Made by a program: the position numbers and the translations under genes. A stretch of 64,000 nt of DNA from Ignavibacteria bacterium (GTDB taxonomy: Bacteria; Bacteroidota; Ignavibacteria; Tepidaquicellales; Tepidaquicellaceae), in NCBI GenBank assembly GCA_036262055.1, contig DATAJP010000002.1, positions 888,177-952,176 on the forward strand, written 5' to 3'. Position 1 is the stretch's first letter. Every line of letters starts with the position of its first letter. Below are positions 51,164-60,300 of the stretch, piece after piece. The notes beneath the pieces are model-generated. The model worked only from the letters and a program-made list of their open reading frames with translations. It made no database searches and had not been told where the DNA came from.

Positions 51164-52113
51164 TTTAAACTTTTAAATAAAGTTAAAAAATTTTCAGAAG
51201 GATTCAGACTTTTTATTTTTGTTTTCTTTTTTGATTTTAAATCTCTAAATGTTTCAGTAAACAAACTTTTGTCAACAACATCAAAATTATTTAATCCTAC
51301 TGCATTTTGTTTATTAACAAGATATTTATAAAATTCCCTCTGGTTATCGGCATAATATCCTGTTATAAGCTTCGTTCCTACGAGCAGCGATTCATAAGCA
51401 ACCGCGCTTGAAGGACAGATTGCAAACTCTGAGTTTTTAATTAAAGAAATAATTTCATTTGCGGATATATTCTCATAAATAGAAATATTCTTATTTGCTT
51501 GCGCAGTTTCACTTAATTCGTTTTTGTAATTATATGCTGAACCCACTACTACGTTTATACTATTTACTGAATTAACCTTTACAAGTTCTTTTAAAACTTT
51601 GTTTGTAAGATTTTTAAAATCAGAGCCGCCGAAACAAAGATAAACATTGCCATTTGAAACATTTGCCGATTCTTCGTAAGATGCTTCAATAAATTCTTTT
51701 CTAAGTAAACAATAGTCCGTTCCGATGCAAAGCTTTGTATAAGGTTCTATTGAATATGAATCCGGATTTATCCCCGGATTATGATTTATAACCACATCTG
51801 CATAAAAATGAATCTTCGGAATATCATCTATGCATACAAGCTTTTTGTTTTTCTGTTTAATTTTTTTCTGATAATCCGAATCAAATTTATATCCGTCAAG
51901 AACAATGGTATCGTAGCTATCAATAACTTCATTCAAAAAATGTTCTTCATCTTTGACCTTAATGAAACTGAAATCAGTCTTTACTTCATCAAGAGATGAA
52001 AATGTTATTTCAAAATTGTGTTGTAAGCTATCTGCCAATGACAAAGAACGAAAGATATGACCAAGACCTATTTTAGTATTACCGTCTGCCCTGAATAAAA
52101 TTCTTTTTTTCAG
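51160..52113 (-). CDS. pseG: UDP-sugar hydrolase PseG, probable CTG start
   Basis: Conserved coding extends upstream of the first Met (52044): reading on gives RILFRADGNTKIGLGHIFRSLSLADSLQ in pieces, which contains the family's N-terminal RAD...IG.GH motif with the catalytic His. The only start that includes it is CTG at 52113-52111, which overlaps the upstream gene's TGA as CTGA, the same geometry as a usual ATGA junction. An in-frame TAA lies three codons before. The protein would be 317 residues. PseG cleaves UDP from the 2,4-diacetamido-altrose intermediate. GT-B-like motifs VYLCFGGSDF and SAVAYESLLVGT are present. Confidence 0.85.
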   Translation of the reverse strand: MKKRILFRADGNTKIGLGHIFRSLSLADSLQHNFEITFSSLDEVKTDFSFIKVKDEEHFLNEVIDSYDTIVLDGYKFDSDYQKKIKQKNKKLVCIDDIPKIHFYADVVINHNPGINPDSYSIEPYTKLCIGTDYCLLRKEFIEASYEESANVSNGNVYLCFGGSDFKNLTNKVLKELVKVNSVNSINVVVGSAYNYKNELSETAQANKNISIYENISANEIISLIKNSEFAICPSSAVAYESLLVGTKLITGYYADNQREFYKYLVNKQNAVGLNNFDVVDKSLFTETFRDLKSKKKTKIKSLNPSENFLTLFKSLN

Positions 52114-53885
52114 TTTTCTTTATGAATTTTTGTTAACTTATTTAATGTATCAATAAGGTTTTTATCAGTTTGGTATTTTACAACACCGTTTTTATTAATA
52201 TTTGCAATTTCAGGATTGCTGTCAAGAAATTTATATAATTCAGGCAAACTGAATTCCAGCTTTTCATCTTTAAAATATTTTTCAATTATATTAAACATAT
52301 CAAGATCTTCGGGATAGTCAAGGGTCAGCCGGTAGTCTCTCACAAGCTCATCAGGCAAATCAATAAAATGAAGCTTGAAATACTCGGGATTGTTTCTGAA
52401 ATACCAGGTCATATACTCGGAATAGTTTGCGCTCTTAAAATATTTTTTTACTTCGCGCAAAGCAGCTACATTTATAATTTCCAGATTCGTTCCTATTGCT
52501 GCTTTATTTGCACTTGTATAATCTGCACCATATGCAAAATGTTCTTTTAATAAAATCTGGCAAATGTCATCCGAAACGTACTGCATGTCACCCGTTATGC
52601 GGACAACTACATCTGTCCCAAGCTTATCACATATATCTATGTATCTCTGAATTACATCATCAGGGTCACCTTTATGAAAAATTACATCTTCGCGGTATTT
52701 GTAATCACCGAGAATCGAATCCTCTTCCAATGTTGAAGTAGCAAGAACAACGTTATCGACATTTTTAAACTTCAGAGTATTTTTTATGCAAAGCTCTATT
52801 GATGATACATCTCCGATTTTTAAAATTGCTTTTTTAGGCAGACGGCTTGATTTCATTCTGCATGCAATAATCGCAGCAATTTTTGCTTTTTTATAGTCAC
52901 CGGATTTAACCGTCGTGTTTTTTCTAATATCTTTTGCAAGTATATGAAACGAGCTTTGAAGTTTTTTAATTTCATCTATGTTCAGTCCTTGCTGGTTAGA
53001 ACGTTTAAAATCAAATTCAAAATCACTAAGCAATCTTCCTTTTTCTTTATCGGTATTCACAACAGGCATTTGAATGCTTTTTCTCAGGTATTCTCTCTCG
53101 CTGTCATTAACAAAATCTGTTTCAAGCAAAGGATAATACTTATCAATCAAGTTAATGTAATCTTTATATTGTTCAATTGTTAAGCTTGAGTAAAAATCAT
53201 ATTCTGTTTTGAGAGAAGAATGCATAATGTGCTTTTCGACATAATCCGCCCCCGCAGCTACGGCAAATACCGGAAGCATTTTTGCATCTTCCCCCTTGCC
53301 GTCTATATGGTCCGCAAAACAAATTTTATTTTCAAAATTATTTTTCAAAGTTTTAATTTTTGAAAGCCCGCTGTCTTCAAGCTTCGTTGGATATGCCTGA
53401 AAACCAATTTGCAAAATTATTTCAGCCGGATTTAATTTATCCGAATATGTCTTAATGATTTTTTTAATCTCATCTAAGTCGTAAGCAGCAATATTTAAAA
53501 TCAACTTAACTTTTGATAAATCAATTTCAGATAGTTGATTCAGTAAATTAACATTGTAAAGAACTGATGCCTGAAGCTTTATGCCGTTTATATTTTTAAG
53601 ATTTTCTTTTAGTATTTCAACGCTATAATCATCAAAAATATCGAGCCATATGTCTTTTGTCTTTTTCGCTTCAGCAATTATTTTCTTCCACTGGCTGTTA
53701 TCAAAAAATAATTTTTCATAAACCGGATACCATTCATAATCAGACAAGGCAATCTTATCATATTTCAACGGCTGAAATTTCATTCCGAAACCATTCTGAA
53801 ATTCAGAAAATTCTTTTATAAGTGAAATCACATAATCAAAATTTCCACCATGCGTATTTGCTACTTCTAAAATATTATATACCAT
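52110..53885 (-). CDS. NeuB-like synthase fused to SpsF-type cytidylyltransferase
   Basis: 591 residues. Residues about 1-262 are a NeuB-type barrel (VANTHGG, MKFQPLKYDK, ADHIDG with His193, VEKHIMHS with His219). About 265-330 resembles the SAF domain (RKSIQMPVV, LAKDIRKNTTVKSGD). About 333-560 is an SpsF/CMP-sugar synthetase domain (AAIIACRMKSSRLPKKAI, VLATSTLEEDSIL, GDPDDVIQRY, VVRITGD, RLTLDYPEDLDM). The second domain can supply the CMP-transfer step (PseF/LegF role), for which no separate gene is seen. The first domain's sugar differs from or duplicates PseI. Bacillus SpsE and SpsF are separate proteins of the same two kinds next to SpsG, the PseG homologue. Confidence 0.85.
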   Translation of the reverse strand: MVYNILEVANTHGGNFDYVISLIKEFSEFQNGFGMKFQPLKYDKIALSDYEWYPVYEKLFFDNSQWKKIIAEAKKTKDIWLDIFDDYSVEILKENLKNINGIKLQASVLYNVNLLNQLSEIDLSKVKLILNIAAYDLDEIKKIIKTYSDKLNPAEIILQIGFQAYPTKLEDSGLSKIKTLKNNFENKICFADHIDGKGEDAKMLPVFAVAAGADYVEKHIMHSSLKTEYDFYSSLTIEQYKDYINLIDKYYPLLETDFVNDSEREYLRKSIQMPVVNTDKEKGRLLSDFEFDFKRSNQQGLNIDEIKKLQSSFHILAKDIRKNTTVKSGDYKKAKIAAIIACRMKSSRLPKKAILKIGDVSSIELCIKNTLKFKNVDNVVLATSTLEEDSILGDYKYREDVIFHKGDPDDVIQRYIDICDKLGTDVVVRITGDMQYVSDDICQILLKEHFAYGADYTSANKAAIGTNLEIINVAALREVKKYFKSANYSEYMTWYFRNNPEYFKLHFIDLPDELVRDYRLTLDYPEDLDMFNIIEKYFKDEKLEFSLPELYKFLDSNPEIANINKNGVVKYQTDKNLIDTLNKLTKIHKEN

Positions 53886-55063
53886 TACTTATTTATGAAC
53901 TTAATAATTTTTTCAATGACATAATTCTGTTGCTCATTCGTTAAAGTCGGATACATCGGGATACTCAGACATTTACTATAATAAGATTCTGCAATAGGGA
54001 AGTCTCCTTTCTTCCATCCAAAGTTTCTGTAATAGGGAAGTAAGTGAACAGGGGCATAATGCACCTGCGGATAAATATTATTTGATACAAGATAATCATA
54101 AAGCTCTTTTCTTTTTTCAACCTGTATGACATATAAATGAAATGCATGCCCGTCATCATGATACGGAGTTTTTATTTTATCTGCATATGGCTTGAATGCT
54201 TCATCATATCTTTTCACAAGTTCTTTTCTTTTCTTTAAGCTTTCAAGCGAGTGACTCAATTGGCTCATTCCGAGCACTGCCTGAATATCAGTTAAACGAT
54301 AATTATAACCAAGTTCCTGCATTTCATAGTACCATCCGCCATACTCTCCATTTTCTTTCATATCATCGCAGACAAAATCATTTTTTATTTTTGTAATCCC
54401 ATGAGTTCTTAACTGCTTTGCTTTTTTATCAATGTCCGGATTGTTAGTCGTAATCATTCCGCCTTCACCGCTTGTTATATGCTTAACAGGATGAAACGAG
54501 AACACAGATACATCTGCAAACTTTCCATTTCCTGCAAATTGTTTCTGACCCTTTGAATCAATAAAATATGCAGCAGGCGAATGACAGGCATCTTCAAGAA
54601 TCCATAAGTTATACTTATCGGTAATTTTCTTAAGTTCTTCAAGATTAACTGCAAGTCCCGCAAAATCAACAGGAACAACACCTTGATAATATCCTGCAGG
54701 TTTTGATTTTAATAAATCTTCAAGCTTGTTTAAATCAATCGTATAAGTTTTAAAATCAATATCAACAAAATCAACTTCACCTCCGCAGTATAAAATACAA
54801 TTTGCCGAAGCGCAGAAAGTAATTGGAGTTGTAATTACTTTTGTTCCCGGCTTAACTCCCAGCGCCATTGCGGCAACGTGAAGCCCTGCAGTGCCGTTTG
54901 CAACTGCTGTCGAATATTTGCATCCGACATATTCTGAAAATTTATTTTCAAATTCATCAATCTTAGGTCCCTGGGTTAAGAACTTTGATTTCAGAACTTC
55001 AACAACGTTCTGAATGTCGGCATCAATTATATTTTGTTTTCCGTAAGGAATTGCTTCCATCAT
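53885..55063 (-). CDS. pseC: UDP-4-amino-4,6-dideoxy-N-acetyl-altrosamine transaminase
   Basis: 392 residues, DegT/DnrJ/EryC1 aminotransferase family. The PLP-binding Lys194 is in FSFHPVKHITSGEGG; other conserved parts are VANGTAGLHVAA, TTPITFCASANC, and LEDACHSPAA. PseC adds an amino group from glutamate at C4 of the 4-keto sugar made by PseB. The gene overlaps pseB by 4 bases and the fusion gene by 1. Length is standard. Confidence 0.92.
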   Translation of the reverse strand: MMEAIPYGKQNIIDADIQNVVEVLKSKFLTQGPKIDEFENKFSEYVGCKYSTAVANGTAGLHVAAMALGVKPGTKVITTPITFCASANCILYCGGEVDFVDIDFKTYTIDLNKLEDLLKSKPAGYYQGVVPVDFAGLAVNLEELKKITDKYNLWILEDACHSPAAYFIDSKGQKQFAGNGKFADVSVFSFHPVKHITSGEGGMITTNNPDIDKKAKQLRTHGITKIKNDFVCDDMKENGEYGGWYYEMQELGYNYRLTDIQAVLGMSQLSHSLESLKKRKELVKRYDEAFKPYADKIKTPYHDDGHAFHLYVIQVEKRKELYDYLVSNNIYPQVHYAPVHLLPYYRNFGWKKGDFPIAESYYSKCLSIPMYPTLTNEQQNYVIEKIIKFINK

Positions 55064-56070
55064 TCAGGTATAAAATCAGGGTTAATGTTTTTCTTTATTT
55101 CATCGCGTATGTTATCAACGGTCATCCATTCATCATTTGTGTTTGAAGCATATCTGAAACCTTCACTAACTTTTTTTGCGTTAAATTTTTTCTTAAACTC
55201 ATCTACATTCCACACCGGAACCTGGGGAAGAATTACATAATATTTCCCGACATCATAAGTATTATATGAATCTGATTCGGTTATCATTTCTTCATGAATT
55301 TTCTCGCCGGGTCTGATGCCTGTATATTCGATTTTACATGATGGCGAAACTGCATTTGCTACATCAAGGATTTTATATGAAGGAATTTTCGGAACAAATA
55401 TTTCACCGCCCCATGCATTTTCAATTGCATACAAAACAAGCTTAATACCGTCATCAAGAGAAATATTAAATCTTGTCATCGAAGCATCTGTAATCGGAAG
55501 CGTTTTTGATTTTGATTTTTCCATAAAAAATGGAATTACCGACCCACGTGAGCCCATTACGTTGCCATAGCGCACGACAGAAAATTTTATGTCATGCCAT
55601 CCCCGTATGTTGTTTCCGGCAACAAAAAGTTTGTCTGAGCAAAGTTTTGTCGCCCCGTATAAATTAATTGGCGCAGCAGCTTTATCTGTTGAAAGCGCAA
55701 CTACATTTTTAACGCCTGTTTGAAGCGCCGCCTGAATTACATTCTCCGCTCCAAGAACATTCGTTTTAATAAATTCCATCGGGTTATACTCGGCTGCAGG
55801 AACCTGCTTGAGTGCTGCTGCATGAACAACGATATCGACATTTTCAAAAGCCATCTTTAACCTCTCAAGATCACGAACGTCTCCAAGAAAATATCTTATA
55901 TTTGCGTCATCAAATCCGGAAGACTTCATCTCAAACTGCTTTAACTCATCACGGCTAAACACTATAAGTTTTTTGGGCTTATGATTTTTGTAAACGTATT
56001 CCAAAAATTTTTTTCCGAAAGAGCCCGTGCCTCCCGTGATTAAAATAGTCTTATTGTCCAAGAATCCCAT
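55060..56070 (-). CDS. pseB: UDP-N-acetylglucosamine 4,6-dehydratase (inverting)
   Basis: 336 residues. NKTILITGGTGSFGKKF is the NAD-binding site, AALKQVPAAEYNPMEFIKTNVLGAENVI the family signature, and STDKAAAPINLYGATK the catalytic Lys region (FlaA1/PseB). It makes the 4-keto-6-deoxy-arabino sugar, the first step of pseudaminic acid synthesis. It is the first gene after a 93-base gap, the largest within the upstream half of the cluster, so a promoter may lie there. Confidence 0.93.
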   Translation of the reverse strand: MGFLDNKTILITGGTGSFGKKFLEYVYKNHKPKKLIVFSRDELKQFEMKSSGFDDANIRYFLGDVRDLERLKMAFENVDIVVHAAALKQVPAAEYNPMEFIKTNVLGAENVIQAALQTGVKNVVALSTDKAAAPINLYGATKLCSDKLFVAGNNIRGWHDIKFSVVRYGNVMGSRGSVIPFFMEKSKSKTLPITDASMTRFNISLDDGIKLVLYAIENAWGGEIFVPKIPSYKILDVANAVSPSCKIEYTGIRPGEKIHEEMITESDSYNTYDVGKYYVILPQVPVWNVDEFKKKFNAKKVSEGFRYASNTNDEWMTVDNIRDEIKKNINPDFIPE

Positions 56071-56163
56071 TAATTATACAATTATTTTGAATTTATGCGA
56101 ACTTTAAGTATAACTTTATTAATTGTCATTTTTAAGTCAAAATTCAACCAAAAAAGTGCAAAT
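56071..56163 (-). promoter_or_regulatory. 93-base gap before pseB, possible internal promoter
   Basis: One of only two gaps above 80 bases inside the glycan cluster. The strand carries TTGACT and a TATACT at too wide a spacing (22 bases) to call a normal promoter. The location alone makes transcription start here plausible. Confidence 0.3.
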
Positions 56164-58716
56164 TTACTTAATAATAGCCATTTTTTTGAAAAATACAGTG
56201 GTATTATCGGGAGTTTTCACATATAATGAGTAAAAATAAATTCCTGAACTTAACACTTCCAAATTAATATTTCTTTCATAATAACCGCCTGCCAGAATGC
56301 CCGATTCTATTGTTTTAATTTCTCTGCCGGTTATATCGAATATTTTTAATTTGACCTCAGATGAAAAAGGAATTTCAAACTTAATTTTTGTTGAATTGTT
56401 GAAAGGATTAGGATAGTTTTGATGCAGAATAAATTTTTCAGGTGTTGAAAGGTTGATATAACTCTGAAGATAATGAAATGTATAATCACCGTTTATATCA
56501 ATTTGTTTTAATCTGTAATAATACAAGCCGGGTTCGAACAATTTATCCTTGAAGGTGTATTCATTTCTTCCTGAAGAACTTTTCGATTTAACTTCGCCTG
56601 TATTAATATAATCTACATTTTCTTTTTTTCTTTCAACAATAAATTTACTTGAATTAACTTCTTTTTCTGTTATCCAATTTAATGTAACTTCATTGCCATT
56701 AAGCAGAGAATTAAAAGAAGAAATTTCTACAGGAAGAATTTCGTTAAGCTCTATGTTGTAAATTCTGCCGTCCCATCCCGATATTAGCAAATGATTGTTT
56801 AAAACGATTGCGTTAGAAAAATTATGTATCTGATTTAATATTTTTTCATTCCATATAATCATATCAGGAAGCATTGACCAGTAGATATTATTCTGGTCGG
56901 AAATTAAATATACATTTCCTGAACTATCGAATGAAATATCTCTTAAGTTTTTGTCTGTTCCAATATTAAGCTGGCTCCAATTATTGCCGGCATTTGTTGA
57001 TTTTAAAAATACTCCGCTGTCACCGCAAATGTAAACATCACTGTCATGAGATTTAACAGAATACAAATCTTTATAAATCTGGTTATTAAGTTTTGTCCAA
57101 TTCACACCGACGTTAGTTGATCTTAAAACATAGCCGCTATCACAGCAAATAAAAACATTGGTTGAATCATAAAAATAAATATTGCGCAGGTTTATGCTAA
57201 CTCCTGTTGTAGTATTCGTCCAATTGTTTCCGCTATTAGTAGAATAAAAAACCGTGCCCGCTGAACCGCATAAAATCCCGTTTGTTTCATTAAACTTTAT
57301 GTCCAAAACGTTTGATATTCCACCTAAAACAAGATGACTCCAGTTTAAGCCATCATTCGTGCTTTTAAAATAATGTCCGCTTGATCCCCAGGCAAATATG
57401 TTCAAGGAGTCGCTATAAGTAACACAGTTAACATCAATTATGGAATTATCCATAACTACTAATTGCCAATTAATCCCAGAATCGGTTGTCTTATATAAAA
57501 CTGATTTATTCACGTCAAAAATATTTGCAGCAACAAATCCGGTGGATGAATTTTTAAAACTAAAATTTCTTAAGCTCTGATTTTCGGAAAGCTTTGTATA
57601 AGTATTAGGTAAGCTGTAACTCAATGCGGGAATATTATTTAAATTTATTTTAGCAAATCTGATATCAGATGCTATTTTTCTGAAACCATTTTCAGTTCCT
57701 TCATCCAGCACATATGAATACGATATTAATATAGTATCACCGGCTATACATATGTGCGGATAGCTTACCCCGCTGTTTGCTCTGCGATCTATTGTGATAA
57801 CATTTTCAAGATTATTGAATGAAGAATCCGAAAAAATGCCCAGCATCAAATTATCTCTTATATAAGCGCTGTTATTCCAAGCACATAGAAATTTATTATT
57901 GTCTAACTTTCTAATATCAACTAAACCATCGGGATTTGGAACATTCAGTGATACCGGAACCGACCAGGTATTGCCATTATCCGGTGAAAATGAATAAAAG
58001 ACATGGTCCATATTACTTCTGAAAAACATAATGAGATTCCCTGAAGATGTTTTTGATAAAACGGGTTCGACTAAATTTTTTCCTGAAATCATTATATCCC
58101 CTGAAACAGAAACAGTATCAAAATTTTTTGAGATGCGGAGAAATCCGCAATGTGTTTGTGTCTGGCTGAAGTTGCGCCAGTAATATGCAAATGCTAAAGA
58201 ACTATCGCTTAAGATGACAGGCTTATGCTTAGGCATAACGGGTTTATCTTTTCCGACATCAATCAATGTCGGAGATGACCAGTTAGTTCCATTGTTTGTT
58301 GAAAATATATAATATCCTTTTGAATCTGTAGCAGCGATTACGCTTCCTGAATCTTTCTGAAGATTATAAAATAAATACAGATTATTTCTGAATGAGAAAA
58401 GTAAGGGGTCGCGAACTAAATATACACCGCCCGTATCGATTGCTGTCTGTGCAGGCGACCAGTTTGAACCGTCATTGGTCGAATAAGATATCAATATTTT
58501 ATTATCAAGCGAGCCCTCTCTCCATCCCGAAACCCATACACATGCCAACCTTCCGTCGTTTAGCTTCTCAATGCTTGAGACGTGGTTGTTAAGTGGTTGC
58601 CCGAAACTAAAATCCGTGCTATGAGTGAATATTGTCGATTTAAAAAGAGGTTGAGAAAATAAATTATTATACATTAAAAAGAATAATACAATGATATATT
58701 TGCAATAAGTTTTCAC
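56164..58716 (-). CDS. Secreted double propeller (BNR and YCF48-like) with T9SS sorting domain
   Basis: 850 residues. A signal peptide (about 1-22) precedes a sialidase-like propeller with Asp boxes (STNDGSNW, STNNGTNW, SPDNGNTW), then a second WD/YCF48-like propeller with repeated KTTDSGINW, KSTNDGLNW, STNSGNNW, RSTNVGVNW and KSTNAGNNW motifs. A fibronectin-like linker leads to the type IX sorting domain (NYPNPFNNSTKIKF, SGIYFYS, ending KKMAIIK). No sialidase arginine motif (FRIP) is seen. It lies inside the nonulosonic acid cluster, 93 bases from pseB and directly next to another such gene. Confidence 0.83.
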   Translation of the reverse strand: MKTYCKYIIVLFFLMYNNLFSQPLFKSTIFTHSTDFSFGQPLNNHVSSIEKLNDGRLACVWVSGWREGSLDNKILISYSTNDGSNWSPAQTAIDTGGVYLVRDPLLFSFRNNLYLFYNLQKDSGSVIAATDSKGYYIFSTNNGTNWSSPTLIDVGKDKPVMPKHKPVILSDSSLAFAYYWRNFSQTQTHCGFLRISKNFDTVSVSGDIMISGKNLVEPVLSKTSSGNLIMFFRSNMDHVFYSFSPDNGNTWSVPVSLNVPNPDGLVDIRKLDNNKFLCAWNNSAYIRDNLMLGIFSDSSFNNLENVITIDRRANSGVSYPHICIAGDTILISYSYVLDEGTENGFRKIASDIRFAKINLNNIPALSYSLPNTYTKLSENQSLRNFSFKNSSTGFVAANIFDVNKSVLYKTTDSGINWQLVVMDNSIIDVNCVTYSDSLNIFAWGSSGHYFKSTNDGLNWSHLVLGGISNVLDIKFNETNGILCGSAGTVFYSTNSGNNWTNTTTGVSINLRNIYFYDSTNVFICCDSGYVLRSTNVGVNWTKLNNQIYKDLYSVKSHDSDVYICGDSGVFLKSTNAGNNWSQLNIGTDKNLRDISFDSSGNVYLISDQNNIYWSMLPDMIIWNEKILNQIHNFSNAIVLNNHLLISGWDGRIYNIELNEILPVEISSFNSLLNGNEVTLNWITEKEVNSSKFIVERKKENVDYINTGEVKSKSSSGRNEYTFKDKLFEPGLYYYRLKQIDINGDYTFHYLQSYINLSTPEKFILHQNYPNPFNNSTKIKFEIPFSSEVKLKIFDITGREIKTIESGILAGGYYERNINLEVLSSGIYFYSLYVKTPDNTTVFFKKMAIIK

Positions 58717-60300
58717 TTATTTTAGTAAAATTATTTTTTGTGTACTCCTTTTTTCAGTTTTGCCGTCATTAAACTTCAACATCATAAAATATATTCCCGA
58801 AGCAAAATTGTCCAAAGTATAATTAAAGCTGTGATATCCCGGCTGAACATTGTTTTCCTGAATTTTCTTTACCAACTTACCATCAAGCTGATAAAGCAGC
58901 AACTGATAATCATATATTTTATCAGTGTCAAAGTTAATTTTAAAAGTGCTATTGAAGGGATTCGGATAAGCATTATATACATAAAAATTTTCAGGCGGGT
59001 GTACTAATACTTCATTATTTAAATTATATATTTCAAAGTTACCGTTAAAATCTTTCTGAATTAATCTGTACTTATAAATTCCGGGATTCACATTTTTATC
59101 AATATAAGAATAATAATTTATGCCTGATGTGTTTTTTCCTGAAACAAATGAGAGCTTAGTCCAAATATTATTTTCCATTCTCTGTATTTCAAAACCATTA
59201 TTATTTATTTCTTCGGAAGTTTGCCATGATAATTCAACATTATTACGATTTACAGCAGATGTAAAAGAAATTAATTTTACAGGTAAAACTAAGTTTGAAT
59301 CAGTTAAACTGACTTTTGATAAATAAATTCGAGCATTACTACTATGTGATGAGTAATATGTTATAAAAAGCGAATCATTATGTTCCAACAAGCCGGGATA
59401 GCCCGTATCTCCTGAAGACTCGAGTGATATAATTTCGTTAACAGTAAAAGTGGTAGTATCCAATGATAATAGAGAAGTTCTTGTCGGGTTTTGCAATCTG
59501 CCTGCTACAATAATTTTACCGTTAGATAGTTTTATTATATTCGGTCCGCCGATTCTGTAACCGCAATCTGTAAAAGTCCAATTAGTAAATGGAGAAAACG
59601 CTCTGCCAATGAGAGCATTGGGTGAATCGCGCCGAATTACACATAAAGCATAATTATTATTAATAAATAAAATTTTTGCTTCGCTATCTTTATCAGCTGT
59701 AGAACTCAAAGTATCTTTAAGAACATTATAATTGTCATAATCAAAATCTGTAGTGCTGTATAATCTTGTGTATCTTAAAGATGAGTTAGTAAATAAAGGA
59801 TAACCTATTGAATATATTTTATTATTGTTATATGCAGGGAAATACATCCAGAAAAAATTTTCACCAACCTGTTTTCTCCTGCTCCAGTTAGTTCCCTCAG
59901 TTGTAAAATAAGTAATATTAGCTCCATTAATGGAATCAGCACCGACTGAATAAACTGCGTACGTTATAATTTGAAGGGTGTCTTCATTTATTTTAATGAA
60001 TTTTGTTCCTCTAATATCACCTGACAACGAATCCGAAATTAATATTTCAGAAATCCAATTGGTTCCGTTATTTGTTGAAGAAATGATTCTTACTTTGCCG
60101 TCAGGTATTCCTCCTCCCGGATGAATTGAACCCTCACGGAATGTAATAAAAATTTTATTTTTGAAATAAATTATGTCGGGGAAGGCATTGTGAATAGCAA
60201 GATTCCAAATCTGTGTTGATGGATATACAGGCACGCTGTAACTTTGAGATGAAATTCCAAAAAATATGAGAAAAAATAAATATGTTAATTTATTTTTCAT
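58717..60300 (-). CDS. Secreted sialidase-like propeller with T9SS sorting domain
   Basis: 527 residues: signal peptide (about 1-22), sialidase-like blades (IFITFREGSIH, ISSTNNGTNW, FTTEGTNW), a fibronectin-like linker and the C-terminal sorting domain (AYPNPFNSTFKINF, SGIYFMM, end of KIILLK). The FREGS..HPGG motif appears in sialidase-like proteins, but the full catalytic set is not recognised. Its stop is immediately next to the start of the 850-residue relative, and it overlaps the upstream transferase gene by 11 bases, so all are one unit with the glycan genes. Confidence 0.78.
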   Translation of the reverse strand: MKNKLTYLFFLIFFGISSQSYSVPVYPSTQIWNLAIHNAFPDIIYFKNKIFITFREGSIHPGGGIPDGKVRIISSTNNGTNWISEILISDSLSGDIRGTKFIKINEDTLQIITYAVYSVGADSINGANITYFTTEGTNWSRRKQVGENFFWMYFPAYNNNKIYSIGYPLFTNSSLRYTRLYSTTDFDYDNYNVLKDTLSSTADKDSEAKILFINNNYALCVIRRDSPNALIGRAFSPFTNWTFTDCGYRIGGPNIIKLSNGKIIVAGRLQNPTRTSLLSLDTTTFTVNEIISLESSGDTGYPGLLEHNDSLFITYYSSHSSNARIYLSKVSLTDSNLVLPVKLISFTSAVNRNNVELSWQTSEEINNNGFEIQRMENNIWTKLSFVSGKNTSGINYYSYIDKNVNPGIYKYRLIQKDFNGNFEIYNLNNEVLVHPPENFYVYNAYPNPFNSTFKINFDTDKIYDYQLLLYQLDGKLVKKIQENNVQPGYHSFNYTLDNFASGIYFMMLKFNDGKTEKRSTQKIILLK

